Source: Firmicutes bacterium UBA2058
GTDB taxonomy: Bacteria > Bacillota > Clostridia > Tissierellales > Sedimentibacteraceae
Direction of reading: 5' to 3'
NCBI GenBank assembly: GCA_002332905.1
Contig: DDAM01000068.1
Coordinates: 40,119-67,184 of the forward strand
DNA: 27,066 bases
Shown: positions 1 through 8,131 of the stretch, piece after piece
Layout: each line of letters starts with the position of its first letter
How positions within the stretch are numbered: position 1 is the first letter of the stretch
Notes under the pieces: model-generated
What the model was told of the DNA's origin: nothing
The model's input: only the letters and a program-made list of their open reading frames with translations
Databases searched by the model: none
Translations under genes and position numbers: made by a program

Positions 1-57
1 GTTTTACGGGTGGTTATGATTCATTTTTTGCTTACACATTAAGCTGCATAAAATATT

Positions 58-82
58 AGTTATATATAACTTTAAGTTATAT
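58..82. repeat. Overlapping palindromes, possible operator
   Basis: Two perfect inverted repeats overlap here. AGTTATATATAACT is a 14-bp palindrome (58-71), and ATATAACTT/AAGTTATAT are 9-bp arms around one base (64-82). Together they make three alternating copies of an AGTTATAT half-site. They lie about 30 bp upstream of the -35 of the candidate promoter for the DUF169/ABC operon. An operator or activator site is an inference; in such AT-rich DNA chance is a real alternative. Confidence 0.3.
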
Positions 83-111
83 GTTTATTATAGAGTAGAA
101 AAATATTTCAT

Positions 112-140
112 TTTTCAAATAGATGTTTTGATGTTATATT
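112..140 (+). promoter_or_regulatory. Candidate promoter of the DUF169/ABC operon
   Basis: TTTTCA (112-117), a 17-bp spacer and TATATT (135-140), with an extended -10 TG at 132-133. Transcription would start near 147, giving a leader of about 70 nt. The -35 matches the consensus only partly. Confidence 0.4.
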
Positions 141-218
141 ATTAAAGGTTTTAAAACATAAAATGTAACTCATGAGAAAATCGTAATTAGTGAAGTAATA
201 TTGATAAAGGAGGTTACA

Positions 219-1004
219 ATGAAGAATGCAAATATTGCAATAAACAAAATAACAGCCTCTTTAGAGATTGAAAGAAAGATTGTAGGTGTTAAATTTTTAT
301 TTACAAAAGAGGAATATGAGATTGCTGATGCAAAACCTGCTAAAGCAAAATTACCATATTGTGTTATGGTAAAATTAGCAACTAGGGGAATGGGTTTAAA
401 GGCTACATTAGAATTATCAGGATGTGGTGGAGGAACTCGGGCGTTAGGGCTTGAAGAACCAAGTCTTAATTTTCAATCTGGATGTGAATATAATAAATTT
501 GGATTGTATCAGGATTTAGCCATTGCTAAAAATGTTGTAAACAATGTGACATTTTGCAAGCATAAAATATATGGTGTTATGACTAAGCCATTAGAAGAGT
601 ATAAAGAAGCTCCTGATGTAGTTATTATCATAACTAATTCTTACAATTCTATGCGAATAATTCAGGGATATACATATAAGTATGGAACTCAAGCAAACTT
701 TAAACTAGCAGGCAATCAAGCAGTATGTTCAGAGTGTACAGCATATCCATTTGAATCAAATTCAATTAATATATCAATGTTTTGCTCTGGCACTCGCTAT
801 TTGGCAGGTTGGAGTAATGAAGAAATCGGAATTGGTTTACCATATGGAAAATTTGTAGAAACTGCTGACGGTGTCTACTTAACTGTAAATGGAAGTGAAC
901 AAAATAAGAACAAAGAAAGAATTAAGCAAAAGCTCAAAGATAAGAATTTAACCGATCCTGGAATATTTAAAGATGAAGCTTATTTTATAAAAGAGAGAAA
1001 ATAA
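219..1004 (+). CDS. DUF169 family protein
   Basis: A 261-aa soluble protein with the features of the DUF169 (COG2043) family, whose biochemical role is unknown. Visible family hallmarks are a glycine-rich SGCGGGTRALGL segment, scattered cysteines including a CSEC pair, and a C-terminal GIGLPYGKF stretch. No signal peptide or membrane segment is seen. The ATG at 219 is chosen because AAAGGAGG lies 5 nt upstream; the in-frame TTG at 201 overlaps that ribosome site and is unlikely. It is first in a same-strand row with permease, binding protein and ATPase genes, so it may be a cytosolic partner of that importer, sensing or handling the ligand. That link rests on gene order only. Confidence 0.8.
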   Translation: MKNANIAINKITASLEIERKIVGVKFLFTKEEYEIADAKPAKAKLPYCVMVKLATRGMGLKATLELSGCGGGTRALGLEEPSLNFQSGCEYNKFGLYQDLAIAKNVVNNVTFCKHKIYGVMTKPLEEYKEAPDVVIIITNSYNSMRIIQGYTYKYGTQANFKLAGNQAVCSECTAYPFESNSINISMFCSGTRYLAGWSNEEIGIGLPYGKFVETADGVYLTVNGSEQNKNKERIKQKLKDKNLTDPGIFKDEAYFIKERK

Positions 1005-1027
1005 TTGATTACGACGGATTGGAGAAG

Positions 1028-1044
1028 ACGCCATGAAGTGGCGT
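1028..1044 (+). promoter_or_regulatory. Hairpin between SD-like GGAG and permease start
   Basis: ACGCCA and TGGCGT form a 6-bp stem around TGAAG. GGAGAAG ends directly before the stem (1021-1027) and the GTG start at 1050 follows 5 nt after it. Folding would bring the SD-like sequence to about 8 nt from the start. Without the fold the permease has no well-placed ribosome site. Confidence 0.4.
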
Positions 1045-1049
1045 AATGC

Positions 1050-1844
1050 GTGGAAAATATGAAAAAAGATCAAGTTGTTATAATCATTAGATCATTAATA
1101 ATTATTTCATTTATACTAGCATGGGAGTGGGCTGCTACATCTGGGATTGTCAGTACGTTTTATACAAGCAAGCCATCAGAAATACTAAAGGATCTAGTAC
1201 AATTCTGTGTCAGTGGAGACTTAATGAAGCATGCGAGTGTAACTTTAAAGGAAGCTTTTACGGGATTGATATACGGAAGCATCATTGGAGTGTCTGTTGG
1301 TTTGTTATTTGGACAATTTAAAACGCTTGGCAAGATATTTAAACCAATAATTACTGCAATTCACGGTATACCTCAATTAACCTTGGCGCCGGTTTATATA
1401 TTATGGTTTGGGATAGGTTATGCCTCTAAAATATTTCTTGCAGGTTTAATGGTTTTCTTTAATGTCTTTTTTGCCACATATAATGCAATATTGGATATGG
1501 AACAAAAACTAGTTGAATCTGCTAGCTTGCTGGGAGCAAATAAGTTTCAAATCTTATTGCATGTAGTTTTGCCGACATGTACTCCGTGGATAATTATGGG
1601 TATTAGAACTGGTCTTGGCTCTTGTCTTATAGGAGCTATAGTTGGGGAGTATATGGGGGCTTCTGCGGGTTTTGGATGGATGGTTGCATATGCAACATCA
1701 TATTTTAATATAAAAAGAGTTATGTCATGTGTAATAATACTTCTTTTAGTTGGACTAGCATTAAATTATGTTTTAGATAAGGTTGAAAAATTACTACTTA
1801 GATGGAGACCTGACATTACTCTGTCAATTGGAGAAAATAATTAA
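1050..1844 (+). CDS. ABC transporter permease, NitT/TauT type
   Basis: Inner-membrane permease of 264 aa (261 if the ATG at 1059 is used). It belongs to the family that includes SsuC, TauC and ThiX. It has about six hydrophobic segments and the cytoplasmic EAA-like loop VESASLLGANKFQ followed by VVLP, which docks on the ATPase. The start is uncertain: GTG 1050 and ATG 1059 are in frame and neither has a standard SD. A hairpin upstream could place GGAG correctly for GTG 1050. A 9-codon ORF (1033-1062) with GGAG 8 nt before it ends in an ATGA overlap with ATG 1059, so translational coupling is also possible. The substrate cannot be read from the sequence. Confidence 0.9.
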   Translation: MENMKKDQVVIIIRSLIIISFILAWEWAATSGIVSTFYTSKPSEILKDLVQFCVSGDLMKHASVTLKEAFTGLIYGSIIGVSVGLLFGQFKTLGKIFKPIITAIHGIPQLTLAPVYILWFGIGYASKIFLAGLMVFFNVFFATYNAILDMEQKLVESASLLGANKFQILLHVVLPTCTPWIIMGIRTGLGSCLIGAIVGEYMGASAGFGWMVAYATSYFNIKRVMSCVIILLLVGLALNYVLDKVEKLLLRWRPDITLSIGENN

Positions 1845-1893
1845 TTGTTTTATAAAATTAATATACAAAACATAGGAAAGGATTACATTAAAA

Positions 1894-2922
1894 ATGAAAA
1901 AAATCGTATCAATTATATTATTAACATGTATGTTATTTACAATGGCCACAGGATGTACTAATAAGGAAGGACAAGCATCAGGAGAAAATTCAAATAAAGA
2001 ATTGACTAAAGTTACAGTATCAGAATTTAGAGGAATAAACTGGTCATCAGTTTATGCAGCAGATTTATTAGGTTACTTTGAAGAAGAGGGATTAGATGTA
2101 GAATATGCAATATATAAAGATGGTCCAATAGCTTTCCAAGGAATGCATGCAGGAGATTCTGATTTTTGTTTACTATCAGCTGAACCAGTTATGCGTGCTT
2201 TTGATGAAGGAATGGAATCATACTTTGTATTAACAAATACAAACAATAGAACTTATGCTTTTGCATCAAAACCTGAAATAAAAGATGTAAAAGATTTAAA
2301 AGGAAAAACAGTATTTGCAGGTATGCCTGGATCTGCTCCTTATTCATTTGTTCTATCAATATTAAGCGAAGCAGGTATGTCAGAAAATGATGTTAACTTT
2401 ATAAATATGGAATATGGCGCTGCAATTGTTGCATTGGCTGAAGGACAGGTGGATGGAATATTCTTTGATATTTACAACAAAAAAACCTTACTTGAAGCAG
2501 TTCCAGGAGCTAATATTTTAGTTGATACAACTAATCCTGAAACTCATGAAAAGCTATACAACACACAATTTTGTCAAACTACTATAATCACTAGTACTAA
2601 AAAGTTTGTGGATGAAAATCCAGAAGTTGTTCAAAAATTTGTAAATGCCAATGTAAAAGCATTAAAATGGATAAGTGAAAATAGCACAGAGGAAATTGCT
2701 AAGCTATTAAGTCCTATGTTTGAGGGTATGACTGAACAAGAGCTTGCAGACAAGTTCGATGCTGTTAAATCATCATTTAGTGCAACTGGTGAAATAAATG
2801 AAGAAGGATACAAATCTGTTGAAGATTTTTGCTATGAGCAAGGACTTATAAAAGAAAGAATAGGTTTTGAAAATATCGTTGCTCCGCAATTCGTAGAGAA
2901 TGCATTAAAAAATAATAAATAG
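1894..2922 (+). CDS. ABC transporter substrate-binding lipoprotein, NMT1/THI5-like
   Basis: A 342-aa lipoprotein that binds the importer's ligand outside the cell. The N-terminus has a lysine-led hydrophobic signal and a lipobox ending ATGC, with the lipidated cysteine at residue 21. The mature part has the NMT1/SsuA-like order: a GYFEEEGLDVEY segment, then DLKGKTVFAGMPGSAP, then a hinge near VDGIFFDIY. The family binds thiamine precursors, sulfonates, nitrate, riboflavin and other small organics. Nothing seen separates these, and I see no riboswitch in the leader that would name the ligand. AGGAAAGG lies about 12 nt before the ATG. It sits between permease and ATPase genes in one apparent operon. 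Confidence 0.9.
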   Translation: MKKIVSIILLTCMLFTMATGCTNKEGQASGENSNKELTKVTVSEFRGINWSSVYAADLLGYFEEEGLDVEYAIYKDGPIAFQGMHAGDSDFCLLSAEPVMRAFDEGMESYFVLTNTNNRTYAFASKPEIKDVKDLKGKTVFAGMPGSAPYSFVLSILSEAGMSENDVNFINMEYGAAIVALAEGQVDGIFFDIYNKKTLLEAVPGANILVDTTNPETHEKLYNTQFCQTTIITSTKKFVDENPEVVQKFVNANVKALKWISENSTEEIAKLLSPMFEGMTEQELADKFDAVKSSFSATGEINEEGYKSVEDFCYEQGLIKERIGFENIVAPQFVENALKNNK

Positions 2923-2935
2923 TAAGAGAAGAATT

Positions 2936-3946
2936 ATGTCATACATTAAATTTGAAAATATAAATAAGTATTATAATAATCAACATGTTTTAAAGGATCT
3001 TGATTTAACAATTGATAAGGGTAGCTTTGTAACACTTTTAGGACCGTCAGGTTGTGGAAAGAGTACACTTCTAAGATGCCTTGCTGGACTTGAAAGTATA
3101 TCTACAGGAAAAATATTTTTAGATGATGAGGACATTACACTTAAAAATCCTAGACAAAGAAATATAGGTATGATTTTTCAACAATATAGTCTTTTCCCTA
3201 CAATGACAGTCTATCAAAATATTTCTTTTGGGTTAAAAATGAAAAAAGAAAGAAAAGAAGTTATAGATAATCTTGTAAAAGAAGCATTAATGTTTGTACA
3301 GCTAGAGGGAAGTGAGAAAAAATTTCCTTCTCAGCTGTCAGGTGGAGAGCAGCAAAGAGTAGCTTTAGCTAGATGTATTGTAACTAAACCAAAGGTTTTA
3401 CTACTAGATGAGCCTTTCAGTGCTATAGATGCAAAATTAAGAAAATCATTGCAAACTAGGATAAAGCAAATTCACAGAGAGTTAAATATGACATGTGTTT
3501 TTGTAACTCATGACCAAGAAGAGGCAATGATTATGTCAGATGTAATTCATCTTATGCATAATGGTGTTATAGAGCAGTCAGGAAATCCTGCTCAGGTTTA
3601 TTCAAATCCTAAAAATCCATATGTAGCAAGTTTTATCGGAAGTTATAACATTATAGATAAAAAAGATCTATACAGGTTTTTTGGATATGATGTATCATCT
3701 GAAAAAATTGCAATAAGACCTGAAATGATAGCCATTGAAAAAGAAAAAGTAATTGATGTATCAGAATTTATTTGCGCAAAAGGTGTAATAGTAGATAATA
3801 TACTTCAAGGAAATATAATACGTTATTATGTTGATATTAATGGGTTAAAAGTAAAAGTGGATCTTTTATTTAATAATTCTGAATTGTTTGGAAATAATCA
3901 AGAAATATACTTAAAAATTAATAAAAATAATATTATTTTATTTTAG
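2936..3946 (+). CDS. ABC transporter ATP-binding protein
   Basis: A 336-aa ATPase that powers the importer. Walker A GPSGCGKS is at 36-43, the Q-loop FQQYS near 81-85, the signature LSGGE at 134-138, Walker B VLLLDEP at 154-160 and the switch histidine in FVTHD near 192. After about residue 240 there is a C-terminal extension with IAIRPEMI and beta-rich sequence resembling a TOBE-type regulatory domain. Plain NitT/TauT ATPases of about 250 aa usually lack this. The ATG lies 13 nt after the binding-protein stop with a weak AGAGAAG ribosome site. It is the last gene before a strong terminator. Confidence 0.9.
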   Translation: MSYIKFENINKYYNNQHVLKDLDLTIDKGSFVTLLGPSGCGKSTLLRCLAGLESISTGKIFLDDEDITLKNPRQRNIGMIFQQYSLFPTMTVYQNISFGLKMKKERKEVIDNLVKEALMFVQLEGSEKKFPSQLSGGEQQRVALARCIVTKPKVLLLDEPFSAIDAKLRKSLQTRIKQIHRELNMTCVFVTHDQEEAMIMSDVIHLMHNGVIEQSGNPAQVYSNPKNPYVASFIGSYNIIDKKDLYRFFGYDVSSEKIAIRPEMIAIEKEKVIDVSEFICAKGVIVDNILQGNIIRYYVDINGLKVKVDLLFNNSELFGNNQEIYLKINKNNIILF

Positions 3947-3955
3947 CTTAAAGTA

Positions 3956-4003
3956 AATACGGATACTTTGTATTTTAAAATGTACAAGGTATCCGTATTT
4001 TTT
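3956..4003 (+). terminator. Rho-independent terminator of the ABC operon
   Basis: A 17-bp stem with one G-U pair (3956-3972 with 3983-3999) and a 10-nt loop, followed by a run of six T. It is placed 9 nt after the ATPase stop. Confidence 0.9.
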
Positions 4004-4100
4004 ATGTAATTTAAGAAAAAATGTAGAAATTTGTAAAAAAATAAGTTAAACTGAAAATAATGGGTATATATAAATTAATATGCTTAGATGGAGGTAATTT

Positions 4101-5336
4101 ATGAAAATATGCTTAAATGATATATTATATGCTTTCTCATACGCCCTTGACTGTGTAGAACACGACTTAGTCGGAGTTACTACTCAGCACTCAAAAAGAG
4201 TAGCATATATTTGCATGTTTTTAGGAAAAGGATTTGGCCTTAATGAGTTGCAATTAAATGATCTTGTAGCCTGTTCTTTGTTGCATGATAATGCACTAAC
4301 TGAGTACATACAGGAAGAACATATAAATGGAGTAGATATAATTAAAGATAAACATAAAATTGATATAGGTGCACACTGTGTTATAGGAGAAAATAATGTT
4401 AAGGATTTCCCTTTTAATGAAGATGTTAGCGGAGCTATATTATACCATCATGAAAATTCTGATGGAAGTGGCCCTTTTGGCAAAACATGGCTTGATACAC
4501 CACTTTATGCACAGTTAATACATATAGCTGATAAAGTCGATGCTGAATTTGATTTAAGTTTTTTAACAGAGAGAAAATACGAAGAAATTTTAAGGTATTT
4601 GAATGAAAATATAAATACTCAGTTTTCAGAAAAATGTGTAGATATGTTCATTAAAAATATAACCTATGACGAAATATTTAAAATGCAAAATGTTAAAATT
4701 GAAATGTTATTAAAAGAAAAGCTACCGATAATTTATAAAGAATATTCTTCAGAACAAATAATAAGCTTTTCCAATTTATTTGCAAGTATAATAGATTATA
4801 AATCTGAATTTACTAAGAATCATTCAATGGGAATAGCTAATAAAGCTGCTATAATGGCTAAATACTATGGATTTAATGAGGAAACAACAACAAAACTTTA
4901 TTTTGCAGGAGCAGTGCATGATATAGGAAAACTAGTTATAGATAGGGATATACTAGAAAAACCCGATAAGCTTACAGAAGATGAATACGTGCATATAAAA
5001 AATCACGCCTACTATACATATGAAATACTAAGAAAAATTAAGGGTATGGAAGATATTACTTCATGGGCATCAATGCATCATGAAAAGCTTAATGGAAGCG
5101 GATATCCTTTTGGGAAAAATGCAAGTAATTTAGGCTTTAAAGAAAGGCTTATGTGCTGTTTAGATATTTACCAAGCTTTAACAGAGACAAGACCATACAA
5201 GGATGGTTTTTCACACGATAAATCAATTAGGATATTGTTAGAAATGGCAGAAAAAAATTTAGTGGACAAGCATATAGTTAATGATATTGAATTAGTATTT
5301 TCTAACCAATTTAATAAAGCTAGGAAAAATTACTAA
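4101..5336 (+). CDS. Tandem HD-GYP domain protein (probable c-di-GMP phosphodiesterase)
   Basis: A 411-aa soluble protein with two HD-type domains. The C-terminal one is a canonical HD-GYP: HDIGK at 273-277, H302, HHEKLNGSGYP from 326 and D355 before IYQALTETRPY. These are the metal ligands and signature of phosphodiesterases that break down cyclic di-GMP. The N-terminal half repeats the pattern in degenerate form: H30, H62-D63, and HHENSDGSGPFG from 116 with GPF in place of GYP. It may be a second metal site or a sensory copy. GGAGG lies 6 nt before the ATG. No signal peptide or membrane segment is seen. A GGDEF protein, which would make the same messenger, lies 3 kb downstream. No terminator is seen after the gene. 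Confidence 0.85.
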   Translation: MKICLNDILYAFSYALDCVEHDLVGVTTQHSKRVAYICMFLGKGFGLNELQLNDLVACSLLHDNALTEYIQEEHINGVDIIKDKHKIDIGAHCVIGENNVKDFPFNEDVSGAILYHHENSDGSGPFGKTWLDTPLYAQLIHIADKVDAEFDLSFLTERKYEEILRYLNENINTQFSEKCVDMFIKNITYDEIFKMQNVKIEMLLKEKLPIIYKEYSSEQIISFSNLFASIIDYKSEFTKNHSMGIANKAAIMAKYYGFNEETTTKLYFAGAVHDIGKLVIDRDILEKPDKLTEDEYVHIKNHAYYTYEILRKIKGMEDITSWASMHHEKLNGSGYPFGKNASNLGFKERLMCCLDIYQALTETRPYKDGFSHDKSIRILLEMAEKNLVDKHIVNDIELVFSNQFNKARKNY

Positions 5337-5401
5337 AGATGCAGGATTCTCAAAAGTATATCTTATGTACAAAGAAATATGAAGTAAAAAGGATAAATAT
5401 A

Positions 5402-5429
5402 TTTACAAAATTTAAACAACATATATAAT
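5402..5429 (+). promoter_or_regulatory. Promoter of the uvrA-like gene
   Basis: TTTACA (5402-5407), a 16-bp spacer and a perfect TATAAT (5424-5429). Transcription should start near 5436, inside the long inverted repeat at 5413-5483. Confidence 0.6.
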
Positions 5430-5483
5430 AAATAAAGGTAGCATATTTAAAAAATATCCCTTTACTTATTATATAGTTGTTTA
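5413..5483. repeat. 71-nt near-perfect hairpin over promoter and leader
   Basis: TAAACAAC at 5413-5420 pairs with GTTGTTTA at 5476-5483. Pairing continues through a 10-bp TATATAATAA arm, a 6-bp TAAAGG/CCTTTA stem and a 6-bp ATATTT/AAATAT tip, broken only by one bulge, one mismatch and a small internal loop. It ends one base before the SD of the uvrA-like gene. It lacks a T-run, so it is not a simple terminator. DNA operator, leader-RNA structure and small MITE are all possible. Confidence 0.7.
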
Positions 5484-5495
5484 CGGAGAGTTATA

Positions 5496-7754
5496 ATGTC
5501 CAATATTGAATATATAAATATAATAAATTCTAATGAAAATAATCTAAAAAATGTTTCAGTGAAGATACCTAAAAAGAAAATCATCGTATTTACTGGAGTT
5601 TCAGGTTCGGGAAAATCATCCTTGTGTTTAGATACTATAGCGGCTGAGTCAAGAAGAGAGCTAAATGAGACATTCCCTAGTTTTGTTCAGCAGTATTTGC
5701 CAAAATATGGCAGACCAAATGTTGAAAGAATAGAAAACCTACCAGTAACTATATTTATTGATCAAAAAAAACCAAGCTCAAATACACGCTCTACTGTTGG
5801 TACATATACAGATATATATCCATTGTTAAGATTACTTTTTTCTAGGGTTGGAGAACCATTTATAGGATATTCAGATAGCTTTTCATTTAACCATCCTCAA
5901 GGAAAATGTGAAAGATGTGATGGCTTAGGTATAGTAAATGATTTAGATATACATAAGCTAATTGATTTTGACAAATGCTTAAATGATGAAGATGTTATAA
6001 ATTATCCAACTTTTACAACAGGTGCATGGAGATGGAAAAGATATGCTTACAGTGGTCTATTTAATCTTGATAAAAAGATAAAGGATTATACTAAGGAGGA
6101 ATTAGATTTATTCTTATATTCTCCTCAAATTAAACTTAAAAATCTACCGTCAAACTGGCCTAAGACAGCTAAGTTTGAAGGCATTTATCCTCGTATGTAT
6201 AGAAGTATTATTAATTCAAAGGAAGGAAAACTTCATGAGAAAATATTAAATAATATGCTAACAACTTCCATTTGTCCTAGATGTAATGGCTCAAGGATAA
6301 ATGATAGAGTTAGAAGCTGTAAAATAGGTGGTAAAAATCTAGCTGATGTTGCCGATATGCCTATACCAGAGGCTATAGAATTTATAAAAGGAATAAATAA
6401 ACCGTTAGCTGTAGATTTAAAAAGAGAAATACTTAGAAGACTTGAAGCCCTTATTGAGATAGGATTGAGTTATCTTTCGCTAAGCAGAGGTACTAATACT
6501 TTATCAGGTGGTGAGGCTCAAAGAATTAAAATAGCTAAGTATATAAATTCTGCTTTAACTGACATGGTATATGTATTAGATGAGCCAAGTGTCGGATTGC
6601 ACCCACAGGATATAAATTTATTAAAAAATTCATTAATTAAGCTTAGAAATCATGGAAATACTATCTTAATTGTAGAGCACCATAGAGAAATTATAAAATT
6701 AGCTGATTATATTGTTGATATGGGACCGGGTGCTGGTGCTCATGGTGGAGAAATTGTATTTACTGGTACTTATGATGAACTTATGAAATCGGACACCTTG
6801 ACAGGTAAACTTTTAAATTATAAATTGCCTTTAAAAGAAAATGTAAGAGCTATAAAGGACTGGGTTAGCATAAAAAATGCTAAACTACATAATTTGAAAA
6901 ATTTAGATATTAATTTACCTTTAGGAGTGCTAACCGTTATAGCCGGAGTTGCAGGTTCAGGCAAGAGCTCGTTGATGGAATGCTTTTTACAGGCATGTAA
7001 AGACGATGTCATTTATATTCAACAAAAGGATATTGGTATAAATCTTCGTTCCACTCCAGCAACATACCTTGGCATATCCGATGAAATAAGGGATATTTTT
7101 TCAAAAGAAAATAAGGCAAATAAGTCATTGTTTAGCTTTAACTCAACGGGTGCATGTCCTGCATGCAAAGGTAAAGGCATAATAATATCTGAAATGGCAT
7201 TTATGGAATCAATTGAAACAGTTTGCGATTTATGCAATGGTAATAGATACTCAAAAGAGGCACTTAAATACAATTATAATGGGAAGAATATAGCTGAAGT
7301 TATGAATTTTACAGTAGAAGAAGCCATTAGCTTTTTTGAAGGTGAAGGATTTTGTTCAAAACTTCAATCGTTAGAAAGAGTTGGACTTTCATACCTTCAT
7401 TTAAATCAATCATTATCTTCATTATCTGGAGGAGAACTTCAAAGAATAAAGCTTGCAACGTATTTAAATAAAAAGGGAGAAATATTCATCATAGATGAGC
7501 CAACAGATGGTTTACACCTAGATGATATAAAAAAACTTATGATTTTATTTAATCAAATGGTTGACAATGGCAATAGTCTTTTTTTGGTTGAGCATAGTAT
7601 TGATGTTATAAAAAATGCGGATTATGTTGTCGAGCTTGGTAAAGGTGGAGGAATTTTAGGTGGTAATATATTGTTCGCAGGTACACCTAAAGAAATACTA
7701 AATTCTGATAATTCTATTACAAAACCTTATATAATAGATAGTTTAAACATATAA
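5496..7754 (+). CDS. UvrA-like ABC ATPase (UvrA2/DrrC type)
   Basis: A 752-aa protein with two UvrA-type ATPase halves. Walker A motifs are GVSGSGKSS (34-42) and GVAGSGKSS (484-492). Signatures are LSGGE at 336-340 and 643-647, and Walker B motifs are VLDEPSVGLHP and IIDEPTDGLHL. Zinc-binding CxxC pairs appear as CERC (138), CPRC (260), CPAC (554) and CDLC (577). True UvrA is about 940 aa; the missing length falls mainly between the first Walker A and first signature, where the UvrB-binding region lies. This is the layout of UvrA2 and of self-resistance proteins such as DrrC, which strip or tolerate DNA-bound drugs. The ATG has a CGGAGAG ribosome site. A single-gene unit is bounded by its own promoter and terminator. 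The role in drug or damage tolerance is inferred from family. Confidence 0.85.
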   Translation: MSNIEYINIINSNENNLKNVSVKIPKKKIIVFTGVSGSGKSSLCLDTIAAESRRELNETFPSFVQQYLPKYGRPNVERIENLPVTIFIDQKKPSSNTRSTVGTYTDIYPLLRLLFSRVGEPFIGYSDSFSFNHPQGKCERCDGLGIVNDLDIHKLIDFDKCLNDEDVINYPTFTTGAWRWKRYAYSGLFNLDKKIKDYTKEELDLFLYSPQIKLKNLPSNWPKTAKFEGIYPRMYRSIINSKEGKLHEKILNNMLTTSICPRCNGSRINDRVRSCKIGGKNLADVADMPIPEAIEFIKGINKPLAVDLKREILRRLEALIEIGLSYLSLSRGTNTLSGGEAQRIKIAKYINSALTDMVYVLDEPSVGLHPQDINLLKNSLIKLRNHGNTILIVEHHREIIKLADYIVDMGPGAGAHGGEIVFTGTYDELMKSDTLTGKLLNYKLPLKENVRAIKDWVSIKNAKLHNLKNLDINLPLGVLTVIAGVAGSGKSSLMECFLQACKDDVIYIQQKDIGINLRSTPATYLGISDEIRDIFSKENKANKSLFSFNSTGACPACKGKGIIISEMAFMESIETVCDLCNGNRYSKEALKYNYNGKNIAEVMNFTVEEAISFFEGEGFCSKLQSLERVGLSYLHLNQSLSSLSGGELQRIKLATYLNKKGEIFIIDEPTDGLHLDDIKKLMILFNQMVDNGNSLFLVEHSIDVIKNADYVVELGKGGGILGGNILFAGTPKEILNSDNSITKPYIIDSLNI

Positions 7755-7757
7755 ATG

Positions 7758-7793
7758 AAAGAGATTCTTTTATCTAGTTAAAAGAATCTCTTT
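7758..7793. terminator. Bidirectional terminator
   Basis: A perfect 15-bp stem (7758-7772 with 7779-7793) and a 6-nt loop, 3 nt after the uvrA-like stop. The stem itself ends in TTT and begins AAA, so it could serve the plus-strand gene and the converging small gene at 7846-8100. The T-runs are short and interrupted. Confidence 0.65.
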
Positions 7794-7845
7794 CTGGTTT
7801 CTAACTTATTTTGCTAATTTAGTTGAGTGACATTTAAAAAATAAT

Positions 7846-8100
7846 TTACTTCAAACCAATTTGCCCATTCATTTGCTGGATATAGTTTTTGGCATTTTGT
7901 ATTTTTAATTGCTTTGCATTTTGTTCAACTGTATTAGTGTAGGCATTAGCTGTATTAGCTTGAGCAGTTTTAACGTATTGTTGTACGTTTTGGAATGCTA
8001 ATTGTTGTTGATTTTGCTTTAATTGAGCAGCTTTTTGCTCAATACTACTTATAGATGATTGTGAAGCATTTGATAATCGATTAGGATTATAATTATTCAT
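7846..8100 (-). CDS. Small Gln/Asn-rich protein
   Basis: An 84-aa protein, more than a third of it Gln or Asn, with many Ala and no Cys or Trp. It has no signal peptide or membrane segment. An internal duplication is visible: EQKAAQL and LAFQNVQQYV (residues 21-43) echo EQNAKQL and LKIQNAKNYI (59-74). The sequence looks helical and low in complexity. Such composition recalls gamma-type small acid-soluble spore proteins, but I see no diagnostic motif of that family, so this is only a suggestion. GGGAGG lies 8 nt before the ATG, which supports translation. Its upstream region carries repeated AGATTATAT half-sites, implying regulated expression. Confidence 0.65.
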   Translation of the reverse strand: MNNYNPNRLSNASQSSISSIEQKAAQLKQNQQQLAFQNVQQYVKTAQANTANAYTNTVEQNAKQLKIQNAKNYIQQMNGQIGLK

Positions 8101-8131
8101 TAAATTTTCCTCCCATTTAGCATTAAAAATA

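Noticed and set aside
1..42. End of an upstream gene
   Set aside because: Frame 1 is open to a TAA at 40-42, but 13 codons at the window edge are too few to support a gene call.
141..218. Riboswitch before the DUF169/ABC operon
   Set aside because: Short palindromes (GTTTTAAAAC, CTCATGAG) are present, but no conserved riboswitch core is recognisable in the roughly 70-nt leader.
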